The notes under the pieces are model-generated. The model did no database searches and had not been told where the DNA came from. It saw nothing but the letters and a program-made list of their open reading frames with translations. From an uncultured Eubacteriales bacterium (GTDB lineage Bacteria; Bacillota; Clostridia; Christensenellales; Aristaeellaceae), in contig CADBKQ010000006.1 in NCBI GenBank assembly GCA_902795275.1, positions 1 to 64,000 on the forward strand: 64,000 nucleotides of DNA. Direction: 5' to 3'. Below, piece after piece: positions 1-8,797 of this stretch (position 1 is the first letter of the stretch; every line of letters starts with the position of its first letter). The translations under genes were made by a program, and so were the position numbers.

Positions 1-16
1 CTCGCCAGACAGGCTA

Positions 17-82
17 TCACATATGTCTGCTCCATGTAAACCCGTGCAAATCATAAGTTTGCCCTTGATAATTTACCCACAT
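17..82 (-). CDS. Possible 21-residue peptide (hypothetical)
   Basis: A short reading frame of 21 codons starts at the ATG at 80-82 and stops at 17-19. An AAAGGAGG ribosome-binding motif lies about 12 bases upstream, farther than usual. A TATAAT-like -10 lies just before that on the minus strand, near 112-117, with only a weak -35. The peptide begins MWVNYQGQTYDL and matches nothing I recognise. It lies downstream of recN. It could instead be part of a leader for a gene beyond the window edge. Confidence 0.25.
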   Translation of the reverse strand: MWVNYQGQTYDLHGFTWSRHM

Positions 83-133
83 CTTCTAGTGAAGCCTCCT
101 TTCTTTATACATTATATCGCATTTTTTGACATT

Positions 134-153
134 TGAAAAGGGCCAAAGGCCCT
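134..153 (-). terminator. Weak terminator after recN
   Basis: A 6-bp perfect stem (AGGGCC/GGCCCT, loop AAA) at 139-153 is followed on the minus strand by a short T-rich stretch. It lies 18 bases beyond the recN stop and probably ends the nadK-argR-recN transcript. The U-tract is short, so efficiency is uncertain. Confidence 0.45.
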
Positions 154-170
154 GTTGCGGAAAAAAGGAT

Positions 171-1844
171 TTATATAGAATTGTTCTTCACGGATTTCAG
201 CATTTCCCTGGCATGGCTGCGGGCGCTGTCCGGGTCGCCGCCCAGCATGCGGGCGATTTCGTTCACCCGGGCTTCGCCGGAGAGGGGCGTTAATTGGGTG
301 CGGGTGCGTTCACCGTCGAAGGATTTTTCTACCAGGTAATGGTGGTCGGCCAGGGCGGCGATCTGCTGCAAATGCGTCACGCACAGCACCTGCCGGTCTT
401 TGGCGATGGCGGCCATCTTCTCCCCCACCACCTGGGCGGCGCGGCCGGAAATACCGGTGTCGATCTCGTCAAAGATCATGGAGGGCACGCCCTCCCGCTG
501 GGCGGCCACGGACTTGATGGCCAGCATCAGGCGGCTCAGCTCGCCGCCGGAGGCGATTTTGGAAAGGGGCTGCAATTCCTCGCCCCGGTTGGGCGCGATG
601 AGGAACGCGGCGCTCTCATTGCCCAGCGGCCCCGGCGGGCAGGCGGGCAGGTTCACCTGGAATTTCGTTCCCGCCATATTCAGGTCGCGAAGCTGGATTT
701 CCATTTCCTGCTCGAACTTCCGGGCCAGGGCGTTGCGGGACACGGTCAATTGATCCGCCGTTTTTTTGTATTGCTGGGAAAGCTGCTTTTCCTTTTTCGT
801 CAGCGCGTCCAGGTCGTCGTCGATGCTTTCAAAGCTGGAAAGCTCTTTTTCGATTTCTTTCAGCTTTTGAACCATTTCCCCGGTGGTGGCCCCGCCGTAC
901 TTGCGGCTCAGGCGGCGAATCAGATCCAGGCGGCTCTGCACCGCTTCCAGCCGATCCGGGTCGGTATCCAACTGTTCCAATAAATCCCGCAGGGTCAGGC
1001 CGATGTCCTCCGCTTCGTAATACAGCGCGTCCAGGCGAGTGCGGAGGGAGGCATACGCTTCGTCCAGATTCTCGATCGGCTGCAGAGCCGCCGCGGCGGT
1101 GCGCAGGGCTTCGGCGGCGGGCTCGCTGCCGTCGTACACCTGCTCATAGGCTTCCCTGAGGCCGTTTTCGATCTTTTCCACGTTGCGGTACTTGTCCCGC
1201 TCCTTTGCCAGTTCGTCTTCCTCGCCGGGCACCAGCTTGGCTTTCTTTAATTCCTGCTGCCGGATGCGCAAAAGCTCCATCCGTTCCCCGGCCTGGGCGC
1301 TCTGCTTTTGCAGCCGTTCCAGTTCTTTTTTGCAGTCGTGCCAGGCGGTAAAATCCTTCTGGATCTTTTCCAGCAGCACCCGGTGCGCGTCGTCCCCGGA
1401 GGCGTCCAGATAGCCCAGATGCTTTTTTTCGTCCATCAAAGACTGGTGCTCATGCTGGCCGTGAATGTCCATGAGCAGGTCGGTGAACTGGTGATACTGG
1501 GCCAGGGGCAGCAGCGTGCCGTTCACCCGGCAGGAGGAGCGCCCCGACAGGGTGATTTCCCGGCTGAGGATGAGCTCGTTTCCCTCGTCCAATTCCTGCT
1601 CTTTCAGCAGCTTTTGCACGGGCGGGCAGTCGGAGATGTCAAAAACGCCCTCCACCCTGGCCTTTTCTTCGCCATGGCGGATGAGCTCCTTTTGCGCCCG
1701 GCCCCCCAGCAGCAGCGTCACCGCGTCCACCAGGATGGATTTGCCCGCGCCCGTTTCGCCCGTCAGCACGTGCAGCCCGGAGGAAAACTCCACCTGCATT
1801 TCGTCCATCAGGGCGATGTTGCGGATTGATAATGATTGAAGCAT
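171..1844 (-). CDS. recN: DNA repair protein RecN
   Basis: RecN is an SMC-like ATPase that acts at DNA double-strand breaks in the cytoplasm. The 557-residue length is normal for the family. The Walker A motif GETGAGKS is at residues 29-36. A long coiled-coil-rich middle follows (about 150-390). The ABC signature ASGGELSRLMLA and Walker B MIFDEIDTGISGRAA lie in the C-terminal third. The ATG is preceded by AGAGGT at suitable spacing. It is the last gene of a nadK-argR-recN run, an order common in Clostridia. A heptad-repeat element sits between it and argR. In many relatives spoIVB and spo0A follow recN; here spo0A is about 36 kb away. Confidence 0.97.
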   Translation of the reverse strand: MLQSLSIRNIALMDEMQVEFSSGLHVLTGETGAGKSILVDAVTLLLGGRAQKELIRHGEEKARVEGVFDISDCPPVQKLLKEQELDEGNELILSREITLSGRSSCRVNGTLLPLAQYHQFTDLLMDIHGQHEHQSLMDEKKHLGYLDASGDDAHRVLLEKIQKDFTAWHDCKKELERLQKQSAQAGERMELLRIRQQELKKAKLVPGEEDELAKERDKYRNVEKIENGLREAYEQVYDGSEPAAEALRTAAAALQPIENLDEAYASLRTRLDALYYEAEDIGLTLRDLLEQLDTDPDRLEAVQSRLDLIRRLSRKYGGATTGEMVQKLKEIEKELSSFESIDDDLDALTKKEKQLSQQYKKTADQLTVSRNALARKFEQEMEIQLRDLNMAGTKFQVNLPACPPGPLGNESAAFLIAPNRGEELQPLSKIASGGELSRLMLAIKSVAAQREGVPSMIFDEIDTGISGRAAQVVGEKMAAIAKDRQVLCVTHLQQIAALADHHYLVEKSFDGERTRTQLTPLSGEARVNEIARMLGGDPDSARSHAREMLKSVKNNSI

Positions 1845-1861
1845 GTGTACCTCTTTTTTTC

Positions 1862-2045
1862 AGGGATTAGGGATTAGGGATTAGGACGGGAGGACAAAGC
1901 GCAGATTGGTTAATGGGATCAGGCATTAAGATTCGTTTATTGGTCGGGTATATAAATCTGTACTCTGTACTCTGCACTCTTATCCCCTAATCCCTAATCC
2001 CTAATCCCTATTCCCTATTCCCTAATCCCTATTCCCTAATCCCTT
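1862..2045. repeat. Heptad-flanked intergenic element A
   Basis: The left arm at 1862-1884 has about three 7-bp units of the AGGGATT type. The right arm at 1984-2045 has about nine units of CCCTAAT or CCCTATT, the reverse complement of the left arm. A run of TCTGTAC-type heptads (1961-1980) adjoins the right arm. The core of about 80 bases is not coding. It fills nearly the whole recN-argR gap. The same architecture recurs at seven other places in the window. Confidence 0.85.
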
Positions 2046-2048
2046 TCA

Positions 2049-2498
2049 TTACTTCAGCATTTCCTCAAACCGTTTCACCGTTTCCGCGGCGTCGGCGTCG
2101 CTGCGCACCACCGCGAACACGGTGTTATCCCCCGCCATGGTACCCAGGATCTCGGGCAGGCGCATGGAGTCGATGGCTTCGCCCGCCACGTTCGCGCTGC
2201 CGGACAGGGTCTTGAGCACCACGATGTTGCCCGAATAATCAACGGACAGCACGGAATCCTTGAACATGCGCACGAACCGTTCCGAAAGGCCGTGCTCCGC
2301 CTTGTCCGCCGTGGCGTACTTGTACCCGCCGGTGCCGGACAGCACCTTCAGCAGCCGCAGTTCCTTGATGTCGCGGGAAACGGTGGCCTGGGTGACCACG
2401 ATGCCCATGTCCCGCAGCTTTCCAGCCAGCTCTTCCTGGGTTTCGATGTCGTTCTGCTCGATGATGCTGAGGATGGCTGTTTGACGCGCGTTCTTCAT
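2049..2498 (-). CDS. argR: Arginine repressor ArgR
   Basis: ArgR/AhrC is the arginine-sensing hexameric repressor of arginine biosynthesis and activator of catabolism. The protein has 149 residues, the usual size. The N-terminal winged helix (about 1-70) carries TQATVSRDIKELRLLKV. The C-terminal oligomerisation and arginine-binding domain ends with a GTMAGDNTVFAVVRSD segment, equivalent to the family GDDT region. I chose the ATG at 2498, eight bases from AGGAG. A GTG at 2507 overlaps that Shine-Dalgarno and is unlikely. The gene starts 5 bp after the nadK stop, so the two are probably co-transcribed. Confidence 0.95.
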   Translation of the reverse strand: MKNARQTAILSIIEQNDIETQEELAGKLRDMGIVVTQATVSRDIKELRLLKVLSGTGGYKYATADKAEHGLSERFVRMFKDSVLSVDYSGNIVVLKTLSGSANVAGEAIDSMRLPEILGTMAGDNTVFAVVRSDADAAETVKRFEEMLK

Positions 2499-2503
2499 TT
2501 CAT

Positions 2504-3361
2504 TCACTCCTGTATTTCATAATCGTTCCATGCCGCCTGCTTGCGGCGCAGGGTCGCGAAAAAGCGGGATGGACGGAGGCGGATCATGCGGATGGTTTCT
2601 TTCGCGGCGGAGATTTCCACCTGGGCCTCGTGGGTCACGGGCAGCAGGGTCTGGCCGTCGATGGCCAGTTGCAGCCTCCGCCGTTCGCGGCCATGAGCCA
2701 GCAGGGTGATCTTCGCCGTCAGCGGCAGGATCACGGGGCGGAGCAATAATTCCCTGGCGCACAGCGGCGTCACCAGCAGGCAGGGCGCGTCGTGCCGCAC
2801 CACAGGCCCCCCGGCGGACAGGCCGTAAGCCGTGGCCCCCACCGGCGTGGACACCACCGCCCCGTCTCCGTGGGCGCGGAAGATTTCTTCCCCGTCCGCC
2901 CGGGCGATGACCTCGATCACGCCGGGATGCTCGCCGCGGGTGAGGGCCAGATCGTTCATCGCCAGGTAGCTTTCGCCGTCGTATCGGATATTCAGCAGCG
3001 GATAAGCGGCCAGATCATACGCCGGGGCCGTCAGCGCGTCGGCGGTTTCTTCCGGTTTGTCCGCGTCCCCCTGCATGAGAAAGCCCACCGTGCCGGTATG
3101 CACGCCCACGATGGGAATGTTCCTTTTCACCGCATGGGGCGCGACCATGAGCAGCGTGCCGTCGCCGCCGAACGCAACGATGGCGCGCACGCCCTCCGGC
3201 ATGTCGGACAGCGGACACGCCTCCCCCACCGCCTGGCGGGAAAGCCACTCCTCGGCCAGCACCCTCCCGCCGCGCTTCTCCACCGCGTCGGCCAGCGCGC
3301 GGGCCGCTTCCACGCTCCTGGACTGAAAGGGATTTGCATAGAAATAGAAGGTCGGTTTCAT
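2504..3361 (-). CDS. nadK: NAD kinase
   Basis: This enzyme phosphorylates NAD to NADP in the cytoplasm. The 285-residue protein has the GGDGTLL nucleotide-binding motif at about residues 66-72, the NDLALTRG motif, and the conserved VSTPVGATAYGLSAGGPVV segment in the C-terminal half. GGAGGA lies five bases before the ATG. It is the first gene of the nadK-argR-recN group. The nadK-argR-recN linkage is typical of Clostridia, where a hemolysin/rRNA methylase gene (tlyA) and dxs often precede it. Neither is seen here. Confidence 0.95.
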   Translation of the reverse strand: MKPTFYFYANPFQSRSVEAARALADAVEKRGGRVLAEEWLSRQAVGEACPLSDMPEGVRAIVAFGGDGTLLMVAPHAVKRNIPIVGVHTGTVGFLMQGDADKPEETADALTAPAYDLAAYPLLNIRYDGESYLAMNDLALTRGEHPGVIEVIARADGEEIFRAHGDGAVVSTPVGATAYGLSAGGPVVRHDAPCLLVTPLCARELLLRPVILPLTAKITLLAHGRERRRLQLAIDGQTLLPVTHEAQVEISAAKETIRMIRLRPSRFFATLRRKQAAWNDYEIQE

Positions 3362-3577
3362 TTCATTCCTCCATTTTGCATATTCATATTACCATATTCA
3401 TTCCATTTGCACAATACCGCCGGGCGGAAAAGGCAGAAAAAAAGCAATTATACCTTGACATTCTTCTTCGATGCGCCTATGATGTTACTGTTTCGGCGTC
3501 CTGTTTTTCCAAAAAAGGATGCTGAATATACAATGCGAAATTATACATTTTCTGGATCATCCAAAGGAGTATTTTTT

Positions 3578-4594
3578 ATGGATACGATTTGCCTTCCCGC
3601 AGGGGAAGAAAGCCTGAAGCAGGCCGCGGCACTGCTGCGGGCGGGGCAGGTGGTGGCTTTCCCCACGGAAACGGTGTACGGCCTGGGCGCGGACGCCCTG
3701 AACGATGAAGCTGTACGGGCCATTTTCGCCGCCAAGGAGCGCCCGGCGGACAATCCCCTGATCGTGCACGTGGCGGAAAGAAGCCAATTGGAAGGGCTGT
3801 GCCGGGTGACGCCCACCGCCGAAACCCTGATGGACGCCTTCTGGCCGGGGCCGCTGACCCTGCTGCTGATGAAAACGGATCGGGTGCCAGGCGTGACCAC
3901 GGCGGGCCTGCCCTCCGTGGCGGTGCGCTGCCCCAGCCATCCGGTGGCCCACGCCTTGCTGAAAGAATGCGGCATTCCCATCGCCGCGCCCTCCGCCAAC
4001 CGTTCGGGACGTCCCAGCCCCACCACGGCTCAGGATGTGTATGAGGATATGCAGGGGCGCATCCCCTTTATTCTGGACGGCGGCGCCTGCGACGTGGGCG
4101 TGGAGTCCACGGTGCTGGATCTGACCGGAGAAATCCCCTGCGTGCTGCGGCCCGGCGCGATCACCGCGGAGGACGTGGCTTCTGTTGTCGGGAATTGCAC
4201 CGTGGCCCCCAGCGTGATGCGGCCCTTAAAGGAAGGCGAAAGCGCGCCGTCCCCTGGGATGAAGCACCGGCATTACGCGCCCAAGGCGAAAATGACCGTT
4301 TATATCGGAACGAACGAGGCGGTTTCTGCCGCCATCAATGAACGCTATGACTGGAACGACAACGCCGTGATCCTGGCCCACAGCAGCGCCATGCCGCTGT
4401 TTGGCAACCGCCGGGTCTTTTCCCTGGGCGATACGCCCCAGGAAGGCGCGCACCTGCTGTTCCGTCGCCTGCGGGAGATGGACGCGCTGAACGTGTCCCT
4501 CATCCTGGCCCAGGGCTGGAAACCCGAGGGCGAAGCCCTGGCCGTCATGAACCGCATGGCCCGGGCCGCGGCGTTTGATTTGGTAGAACTATAA
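3578..4594 (+). CDS. L-threonylcarbamoyladenylate synthase (Sua5/TsaC)
   Basis: The enzyme makes threonylcarbamoyl-AMP from threonine, bicarbonate and ATP, the first step of t6A modification of tRNAs that read ANN codons. The 338-residue length fits the long Sua5 type: a YrdC domain (about 1-195) plus a C-terminal Sua5 domain. The YrdC motifs FPTETVYGLGADA, KERPADNPLIVHV and APSANRSGRPSPT are visible. The start is the ATG at 3578, preceded by AAAGGAGT. The open frame extends upstream to 2792, but that part overlaps nadK antisense and is not coding. It is read divergently from nadK. Confidence 0.93.
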   Translation: MDTICLPAGEESLKQAAALLRAGQVVAFPTETVYGLGADALNDEAVRAIFAAKERPADNPLIVHVAERSQLEGLCRVTPTAETLMDAFWPGPLTLLLMKTDRVPGVTTAGLPSVAVRCPSHPVAHALLKECGIPIAAPSANRSGRPSPTTAQDVYEDMQGRIPFILDGGACDVGVESTVLDLTGEIPCVLRPGAITAEDVASVVGNCTVAPSVMRPLKEGESAPSPGMKHRHYAPKAKMTVYIGTNEAVSAAINERYDWNDNAVILAHSSAMPLFGNRRVFSLGDTPQEGAHLLFRRLREMDALNVSLILAQGWKPEGEALAVMNRMARAAAFDLVEL

Positions 4595-4600
4595 AATTGT

Positions 4601-4660
4601 TGGGGAAACCGCTCTTTGGAGGCCAAAGAGCGGTTTCCCCCACGCCCCCTTCCGAGAAAG
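4601..4660. repeat. Long-hairpin intergenic repeat, copy R1
   Basis: The arms at 4601-4619 and 4623-4642 form a near-perfect 19-bp stem with a 3-base loop, of the type TGGGGAAACCGCTCTTTGG. The tail CCCCCTTCCGAGAAAG is shared with the other copies. It follows the Sua5 stop by six bases and may also act as a terminator or mRNA-end structure. Related copies are near 10508, 10627, 24207, 33130 and 33262. Confidence 0.8.
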
Positions 4661-4721
4661 CCATAAAGGGGAATACAATCTTGCCTGCTTTTATAATATT
4701 CACTTAAAGGATGATTATCGA

Positions 4722-5867
4722 ATGAAAATCGCCATTGTCTGCGACGTATTGGGCGAGGAAAACAACGGCACCTCCGTCGCCGCCATGAACCTGATTCGTT
4801 TCCTGAAAAACCGGGGGCATGAGGTGCGGGTGGTGTGCCCGGACGAATACCGGAAGGGTGAGCCGGGGTTTTACGTGGTGCCGCAGCTGAACGTAGGCCC
4901 GCTGAACAGCTATGTGCGCAAGGTGGGCGTGTCCATCGCCGTGTCGGACGATTCCGTGCTGGAAGCGGCCCTTTCCGGCGTGGACGCCATTCACATCATG
5001 ACGCCCTTTTTCCTGGGCAAGGCGGCGCTGGACTATGGCCGGAATCATGGCATTCCCGTGACCGCGGGCTTCCACGCTCAGGCGGAAAACATCACCAGCC
5101 ACTTCCACATGATGAACAGCCGCCCGGTGAACGACCTGACCTACAAGATGATGTACCGCCTGGTGTTCCAGTACGTGGACGCCATCCATTATCCCACCCA
5201 GTTCATCCGGGACGTGTTCGAGGCCGAGGTGGGCCAGACCAACGGCTATGTGATCTCCAACGGCGTGAACAGCCGCTTTGTGAAAACGGAGGCCCAGCGT
5301 CCGCCCGAATGGGAGGGCCTGTTCGTGATCCTGTTCACCGGGCGCTACGGCATGGAAAAATCCCATAAGGTGCTGATCGACGCGGCAGCCGGGTCGAAAT
5401 ATGAGAGCAGGATTCAATTGGTTTTTGCCGGGGACGGACCGCTGCACGCGGAACTGGAAAGCTATGGGAAAAAGCTGACCCATCCGCCGGTGCTGCGCTT
5501 CTACTCCCGGGATGAGATGCTGAACGTGATCAACAGCGCGGACTTATATGTGCATCCCGCGGAAGTGGAAATCGAGGCCATCGCCTGCCTGGAGGCCATT
5601 TCCTGCGGCCTGGTGCCGGTGATCGCCGATTCGCCCCGCAGCGCCACGCGCTTTTTCGCCCTGGAGGAAAACAACCTGTTCCATTTCAACCAGCCCGGCG
5701 ACCTGCGGCAGAAGATCGAATACTGGATGGAGCACCCGGAGGAAAAGGAAGCATGCAGCCGGCGCTACCAGGGCTACACCCGCCAGTTTGAGCAGCGCCA
5801 TTGCATGGAGCGGATGGAACAGATGATCCTTGAAACGGCGGAGAAGAAAAAGGCCACCACGCCGTAA
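4722..5867 (+). CDS. GT4-type glycosyltransferase
   Basis: A 381-residue retaining glycosyltransferase of GT-B fold that should transfer a sugar from a nucleotide donor. The N-terminal domain opens with KIAIVCDVLGEENNGTSVAAMNLIRFL, typical of the acceptor domain. The C-terminal donor domain carries ILFTGRYGMEKSHKVLIDA and the E-x7-E region EIEAIACLEAISCGLVPVIAD. The best-known relatives are diglucosyl-diacylglycerol and mannosyl transferases, so a lipid or surface glycan acceptor is plausible but not shown. It is monocistronic, bounded by hairpin repeat R1 and a strong terminator. Confidence 0.85.
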   Translation: MKIAIVCDVLGEENNGTSVAAMNLIRFLKNRGHEVRVVCPDEYRKGEPGFYVVPQLNVGPLNSYVRKVGVSIAVSDDSVLEAALSGVDAIHIMTPFFLGKAALDYGRNHGIPVTAGFHAQAENITSHFHMMNSRPVNDLTYKMMYRLVFQYVDAIHYPTQFIRDVFEAEVGQTNGYVISNGVNSRFVKTEAQRPPEWEGLFVILFTGRYGMEKSHKVLIDAAAGSKYESRIQLVFAGDGPLHAELESYGKKLTHPPVLRFYSRDEMLNVINSADLYVHPAEVEIEAIACLEAISCGLVPVIADSPRSATRFFALEENNLFHFNQPGDLRQKIEYWMEHPEEKEACSRRYQGYTRQFEQRHCMERMEQMILETAEKKKATTP

Positions 5868-5893
5868 CGCCTGATTGCATCAAATAAAAACAG

Positions 5894-5938
5894 AACCGCA
5901 GAAACGGAGGAGCCCTCCATTCCTGCGGTTTTTATTTT
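5894..5938. terminator. Bidirectional terminator between the glycosyltransferase and LysM genes
   Basis: The stem AACCGCAG/CTGCGGTT (5894-5901 and 5923-5930) encloses an inner GGAGG/CCTCC stem. A T-run follows on the plus strand and an A-run precedes it (5883-5890), so it can serve both convergent genes. Confidence 0.8.
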
Positions 5939-5944
5939 GCCCTT

Positions 5945-6550
5945 TTAATCCGGCAGCCGGACGGTCGCACCGGCCTTGAAATCCTGCGGGGCGAGGCAGG
6001 GATTGGCCCTGAGCAGGTCGGACACAGAAACCTTGTATTTTTCAGCCAGGGATTGCAGCGTATCCTGGTCGGCCAGGGTTACGGAAGCGGGCAGGGGGCA
6101 GGCGATGTTTTCCGCCGGGATGCACACGATGTCGCCGCCCTTAAGGGCGTCCAGGTCCTTGCCGCTGTTGGCTGTTTTGAGGGTGTGCCAGCTCAGGTTG
6201 TAGCGCAGCTGCAAGTCGCTGGCGGTCTGGCCGTTCTGCACCACGCTGCGGCGGTTGAGCGGACAGGTGTAGGCGGGCGTTTCCGGGGCGGGCGGGGTTT
6301 CCGTACCGCTGCCGCCGGAACCGCTGCCCTGGTCGGGGCAGGCCGGGCATTCCTGGGCCGGGGTGCCGGCATTGCTGTACGGAATGCACAGCACGTCGCC
6401 GATGGTCAGGCGGGCCGGGGGAACATTGGGGTTGGCCTCCAGCAGGTCGCGGAGGCGGACGTTCAGGCGCTGGGCGATCAGGTAAAAGCTGTCGCCGCGC
6501 TTCACGGTGTATTGGTAGGCGCAATTGCGCTGGGACTCGGACATGAACAT
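5945..6550 (-). CDS. Triple LysM-domain protein
   Basis: A 201-residue protein with three LysM modules (about residues 12-58, 95-142 and 150-199), each with the YTVKRGDSFYLIAQRL-like or equivalent start. LysM modules bind N-acetylglucosamine in peptidoglycan, chitin or spore cortex. No signal peptide or membrane segment is visible. Clostridial proteins of this build are often spore-associated (SafA-like), which is an inference here. A Gly/Ser/Pro-rich linker separates modules one and two. A second in-frame ATG lies two codons downstream. AAGGGG precedes the first. Confidence 0.75.
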   Translation of the reverse strand: MFMSESQRNCAYQYTVKRGDSFYLIAQRLNVRLRDLLEANPNVPPARLTIGDVLCIPYSNAGTPAQECPACPDQGSGSGGSGTETPPAPETPAYTCPLNRRSVVQNGQTASDLQLRYNLSWHTLKTANSGKDLDALKGGDIVCIPAENIACPLPASVTLADQDTLQSLAEKYKVSVSDLLRANPCLAPQDFKAGATVRLPD

Positions 6551-6693
6551 GCACCCCTTTCCGTTTTTTACAGTGCCATTCTATGAACGGAACAGGAAAG
6601 ATGTGCGGGTTCCTGGAGAAATCAGTTTGCCCCCTATGCACCATGATGATTCGTACTTGTTTATGGAGAAAACGGTGGAAGGGGCGCAAAGCC

Positions 6694-6722
6694 TTGCAAT
6701 CCTTTTCGGATTCGTGTATAAT
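6694..6722 (+). promoter_or_regulatory. Sigma-A-type promoter for the sugar ABC operon
   Basis: TTGCAA at 6694-6699 and a perfect TATAAT at 6717-6722 are separated by 17 bases, about 50 bases before the first permease start. Confidence 0.7.
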
Positions 6723-6772
6723 GCAAATTGTACAAAAACTGTTTTGGATATGCATTCAAGAGGAGGCGCGGT

Positions 6773-7711
6773 ATGCAAAAAGCGCACGCCCGCAGAAAAT
6801 CGACCCATTGGGGGCCTTATCTGAAGGATAACTGGCAGCTGTATGTGATGCTGCTGGTACCCGTCGCGTTCGTGATCATTTTTAAATACGCCGCCTATCC
6901 CGGCCTGCGCATCGCTTTCATGAATTACAAGCCCGCCAAGGGCTACGCGGGCAGCGATTGGGTGGGCATGCAAATATTTGAAAAGATATTCAAGGACAAG
7001 GATTTCCTCCGCGCCCTGAAAAACTCGCTGGTTTTCAACTTTCTGGATCTGCTGGTGGGCTTCCCGGTGCCGATCATCCTGGCGCTGCTGCTGAACGAAC
7101 TGCGTTTCCAGCGGTATAAAAAGCTGTCCCAGACGATCCTGTATCTTCCGCATTTCCTTTCCTGGGTCATCATCGCCAGCGTGGCCCTGAACCTGTTCAA
7201 GCCCCAGACCGGCCTGGTGAATATCCTGATGATGAACGCAGGCTGGATTGACCAGGGCGTGCCGTTCCTGACGGAAAAATGGCATTGGGCCGTGACCTAC
7301 CTGCTCATCGGCGTGTGGCAGAACATGGGCTGGGGCTCCATCATTTACCTGGCCGCCATCACCGGCATCAGCCCCGACCTGTATGAAGCCGCCACCATCG
7401 ACGGCGCTGGGCGGCTGCGGAAGATCTGGAACGTGACCCTGCCCTGCATCCGGGGCACCATGGTGACGCTGCTGATCATGAACCTGGGCCGCGTGATGGG
7501 CTCCAACTTCGAGCGCCTGGACTCCTTCGGCAACGTACAGGTGAAGGAATTCCAGTATCAGCTGGCCATCTACATTTACGAAAAGGGCCTGGCGGGCGGC
7601 AATTTCAGCCGCGCCACCGCTGTGGGCCTGTTCCAGTCCCTGGTGGGGCTGCTGCTGGTGCTTACCTCCGACCGGGTGTCCAAAGCCCTGGGCGAAGACG
7701 GATTGCTGTAA
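6773..7711 (+). CDS. Carbohydrate ABC transporter permease (LplB-like)
   Basis: An inner-membrane permease of 312 residues with about six transmembrane helices, the first being LYVMLLVPVAFVIIF. The EAA loop that contacts the ATPase reads EAATIDGAGRLRKIWNVTLP (about residues 204-223). This subfamily (LplB/YtcP partners) imports oligosaccharides or uronates. The substrate cannot be told from sequence. The start is the ATG at 6773 behind AGGAGG. The open frame runs upstream to 6728, but that would overlap the promoter. It is followed 16 bp later by the second permease. No ATPase is encoded here, so a shared MsmK-type ATPase is expected. Confidence 0.9.
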   Translation: MQKAHARRKSTHWGPYLKDNWQLYVMLLVPVAFVIIFKYAAYPGLRIAFMNYKPAKGYAGSDWVGMQIFEKIFKDKDFLRALKNSLVFNFLDLLVGFPVPIILALLLNELRFQRYKKLSQTILYLPHFLSWVIIASVALNLFKPQTGLVNILMMNAGWIDQGVPFLTEKWHWAVTYLLIGVWQNMGWGSIIYLAAITGISPDLYEAATIDGAGRLRKIWNVTLPCIRGTMVTLLIMNLGRVMGSNFERLDSFGNVQVKEFQYQLAIYIYEKGLAGGNFSRATAVGLFQSLVGLLLVLTSDRVSKALGEDGLL

Positions 7712-7727
7712 GGAAGGAGGAGAGAAC

Positions 7728-8639
7728 ATGTCAACCGCCGCTCCCGCTGAAAAGAAAGCCAGCCTGTTCAAAGGCGTCAACCGCGTGCGCGTCAGCGATT
7801 TCGTGATCGCGTTCGTGATCCTGATCCTGTCCCTGACCTGCATCATCCCCTTCCTGCATATCGCGGCAAAGAGCATTTCCTCCAACACTGCCGTGCTGTC
7901 CAAGCGAGTGTACCTGCTGCCGGTGGACATCAACTTTGAAGCCTACAATTCCATTTTCCGGGATGGGCAGCTGACCCATTCCATGCTCTACACCATCTGG
8001 ATGACCTTCCTCTTTACCGCCATCGGCATGGTGATCACCATCCTGGCCGCCTATCCCCTGGCCCGGCGGGAGCTGAAGGGCCGGGCGCTGTTCGCCTTCA
8101 TCCTGATGTTCACCATGTATTTCAGCGCGGGCCTGATTCCCGAATACCTGCTGTACAAGGATCTGCGCCTGCTCAATACCATGTGGGTGCTGGTGCTGCC
8201 GCTGTCCTTCTCCCCCTACAACATGCTGATCATGCGGTCGTTTATCCGCTCCACCATCCCGGACAGCCTCTACGAAGCGGCCAACCTGGACGGGGCCGAC
8301 CACTTCCAGATCCTGTTCCGCATCGTACTGCCGCTGTCCAAGCCCATCCTGGCGACGCTGGCCCTGTTCTATGCCGTGGGCCGCTGGAACGCCTACGCCG
8401 ACGCCAAGTATTACATCACCACCAAAGCCCTGCAGCCCCTGCAATACCTGCTGAGCAACATGGTGCTCAACTCCGGCCAGGACGCCATCAGCCTGTCCGA
8501 AGCCGCGGCGCAGGAATCCACCCCCGAAGTGCTCCAGGCCGCCGTGGTCATGTTCGCCACCATCCCGATCATGCTGGTGTATCCCTTCGTGCAGAAGTAT
8601 TTCGTGCAGGGCACCATGATCGGGGCGGTGAAAGGATGA
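7728..8639 (+). CDS. Carbohydrate ABC transporter permease (LplC/YtcP-like)
   Basis: The second permease of the importer, 303 residues with about six membrane helices. The EAA loop EAANLDGADHFQILFRIVLP lies near residues 184-203. It has the N-terminal VSDFVIAFVILILSLTCIIPFLHI helix typical of the YtcP/LplC group. AAGGAGG precedes the ATG. It should pair with the upstream permease as a heterodimer. Confidence 0.9.
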   Translation: MSTAAPAEKKASLFKGVNRVRVSDFVIAFVILILSLTCIIPFLHIAAKSISSNTAVLSKRVYLLPVDINFEAYNSIFRDGQLTHSMLYTIWMTFLFTAIGMVITILAAYPLARRELKGRALFAFILMFTMYFSAGLIPEYLLYKDLRLLNTMWVLVLPLSFSPYNMLIMRSFIRSTIPDSLYEAANLDGADHFQILFRIVLPLSKPILATLALFYAVGRWNAYADAKYYITTKALQPLQYLLSNMVLNSGQDAISLSEAAAQESTPEVLQAAVVMFATIPIMLVYPFVQKYFVQGTMIGAVKG

Positions 8640-8640
8640 A

Positions 8641-8755
8641 CCGCCGATTGTCGCCTGTGGCGACAAATCATCGGCGGTGAAATCAGCCGAAACAAGCGAT
8701 CTCCGCATGAAGCGGAGTCGCGCCGATTGAGGCTGCGGAAAGACTTGAATTCAAG
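8641..8755. repeat. Structured spacer between permease and binding-protein genes
   Basis: A strong hairpin CCGCCGATTGTCGCC...GGCGACAAATCATCGGCGG (8641-8678) is followed by CTCCGC/GCGGAG and an outer CAGCC/GGCTG pairing (8687-8736). No ORF fits. Such structures between permease and binding-protein genes often stabilise the downstream mRNA. That role is inferred. Confidence 0.55.
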
Positions 8756-8797
8756 GGCATCGAAGCCCTGGAATATATTTTAAGGAGGTACCTGGAA

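Noticed and set aside
2792..3577. Upstream extension of the Sua5 frame
   Set aside because: It lies antisense to nadK and the promoter region. The ATG at 3578 has a good Shine-Dalgarno and the family start.
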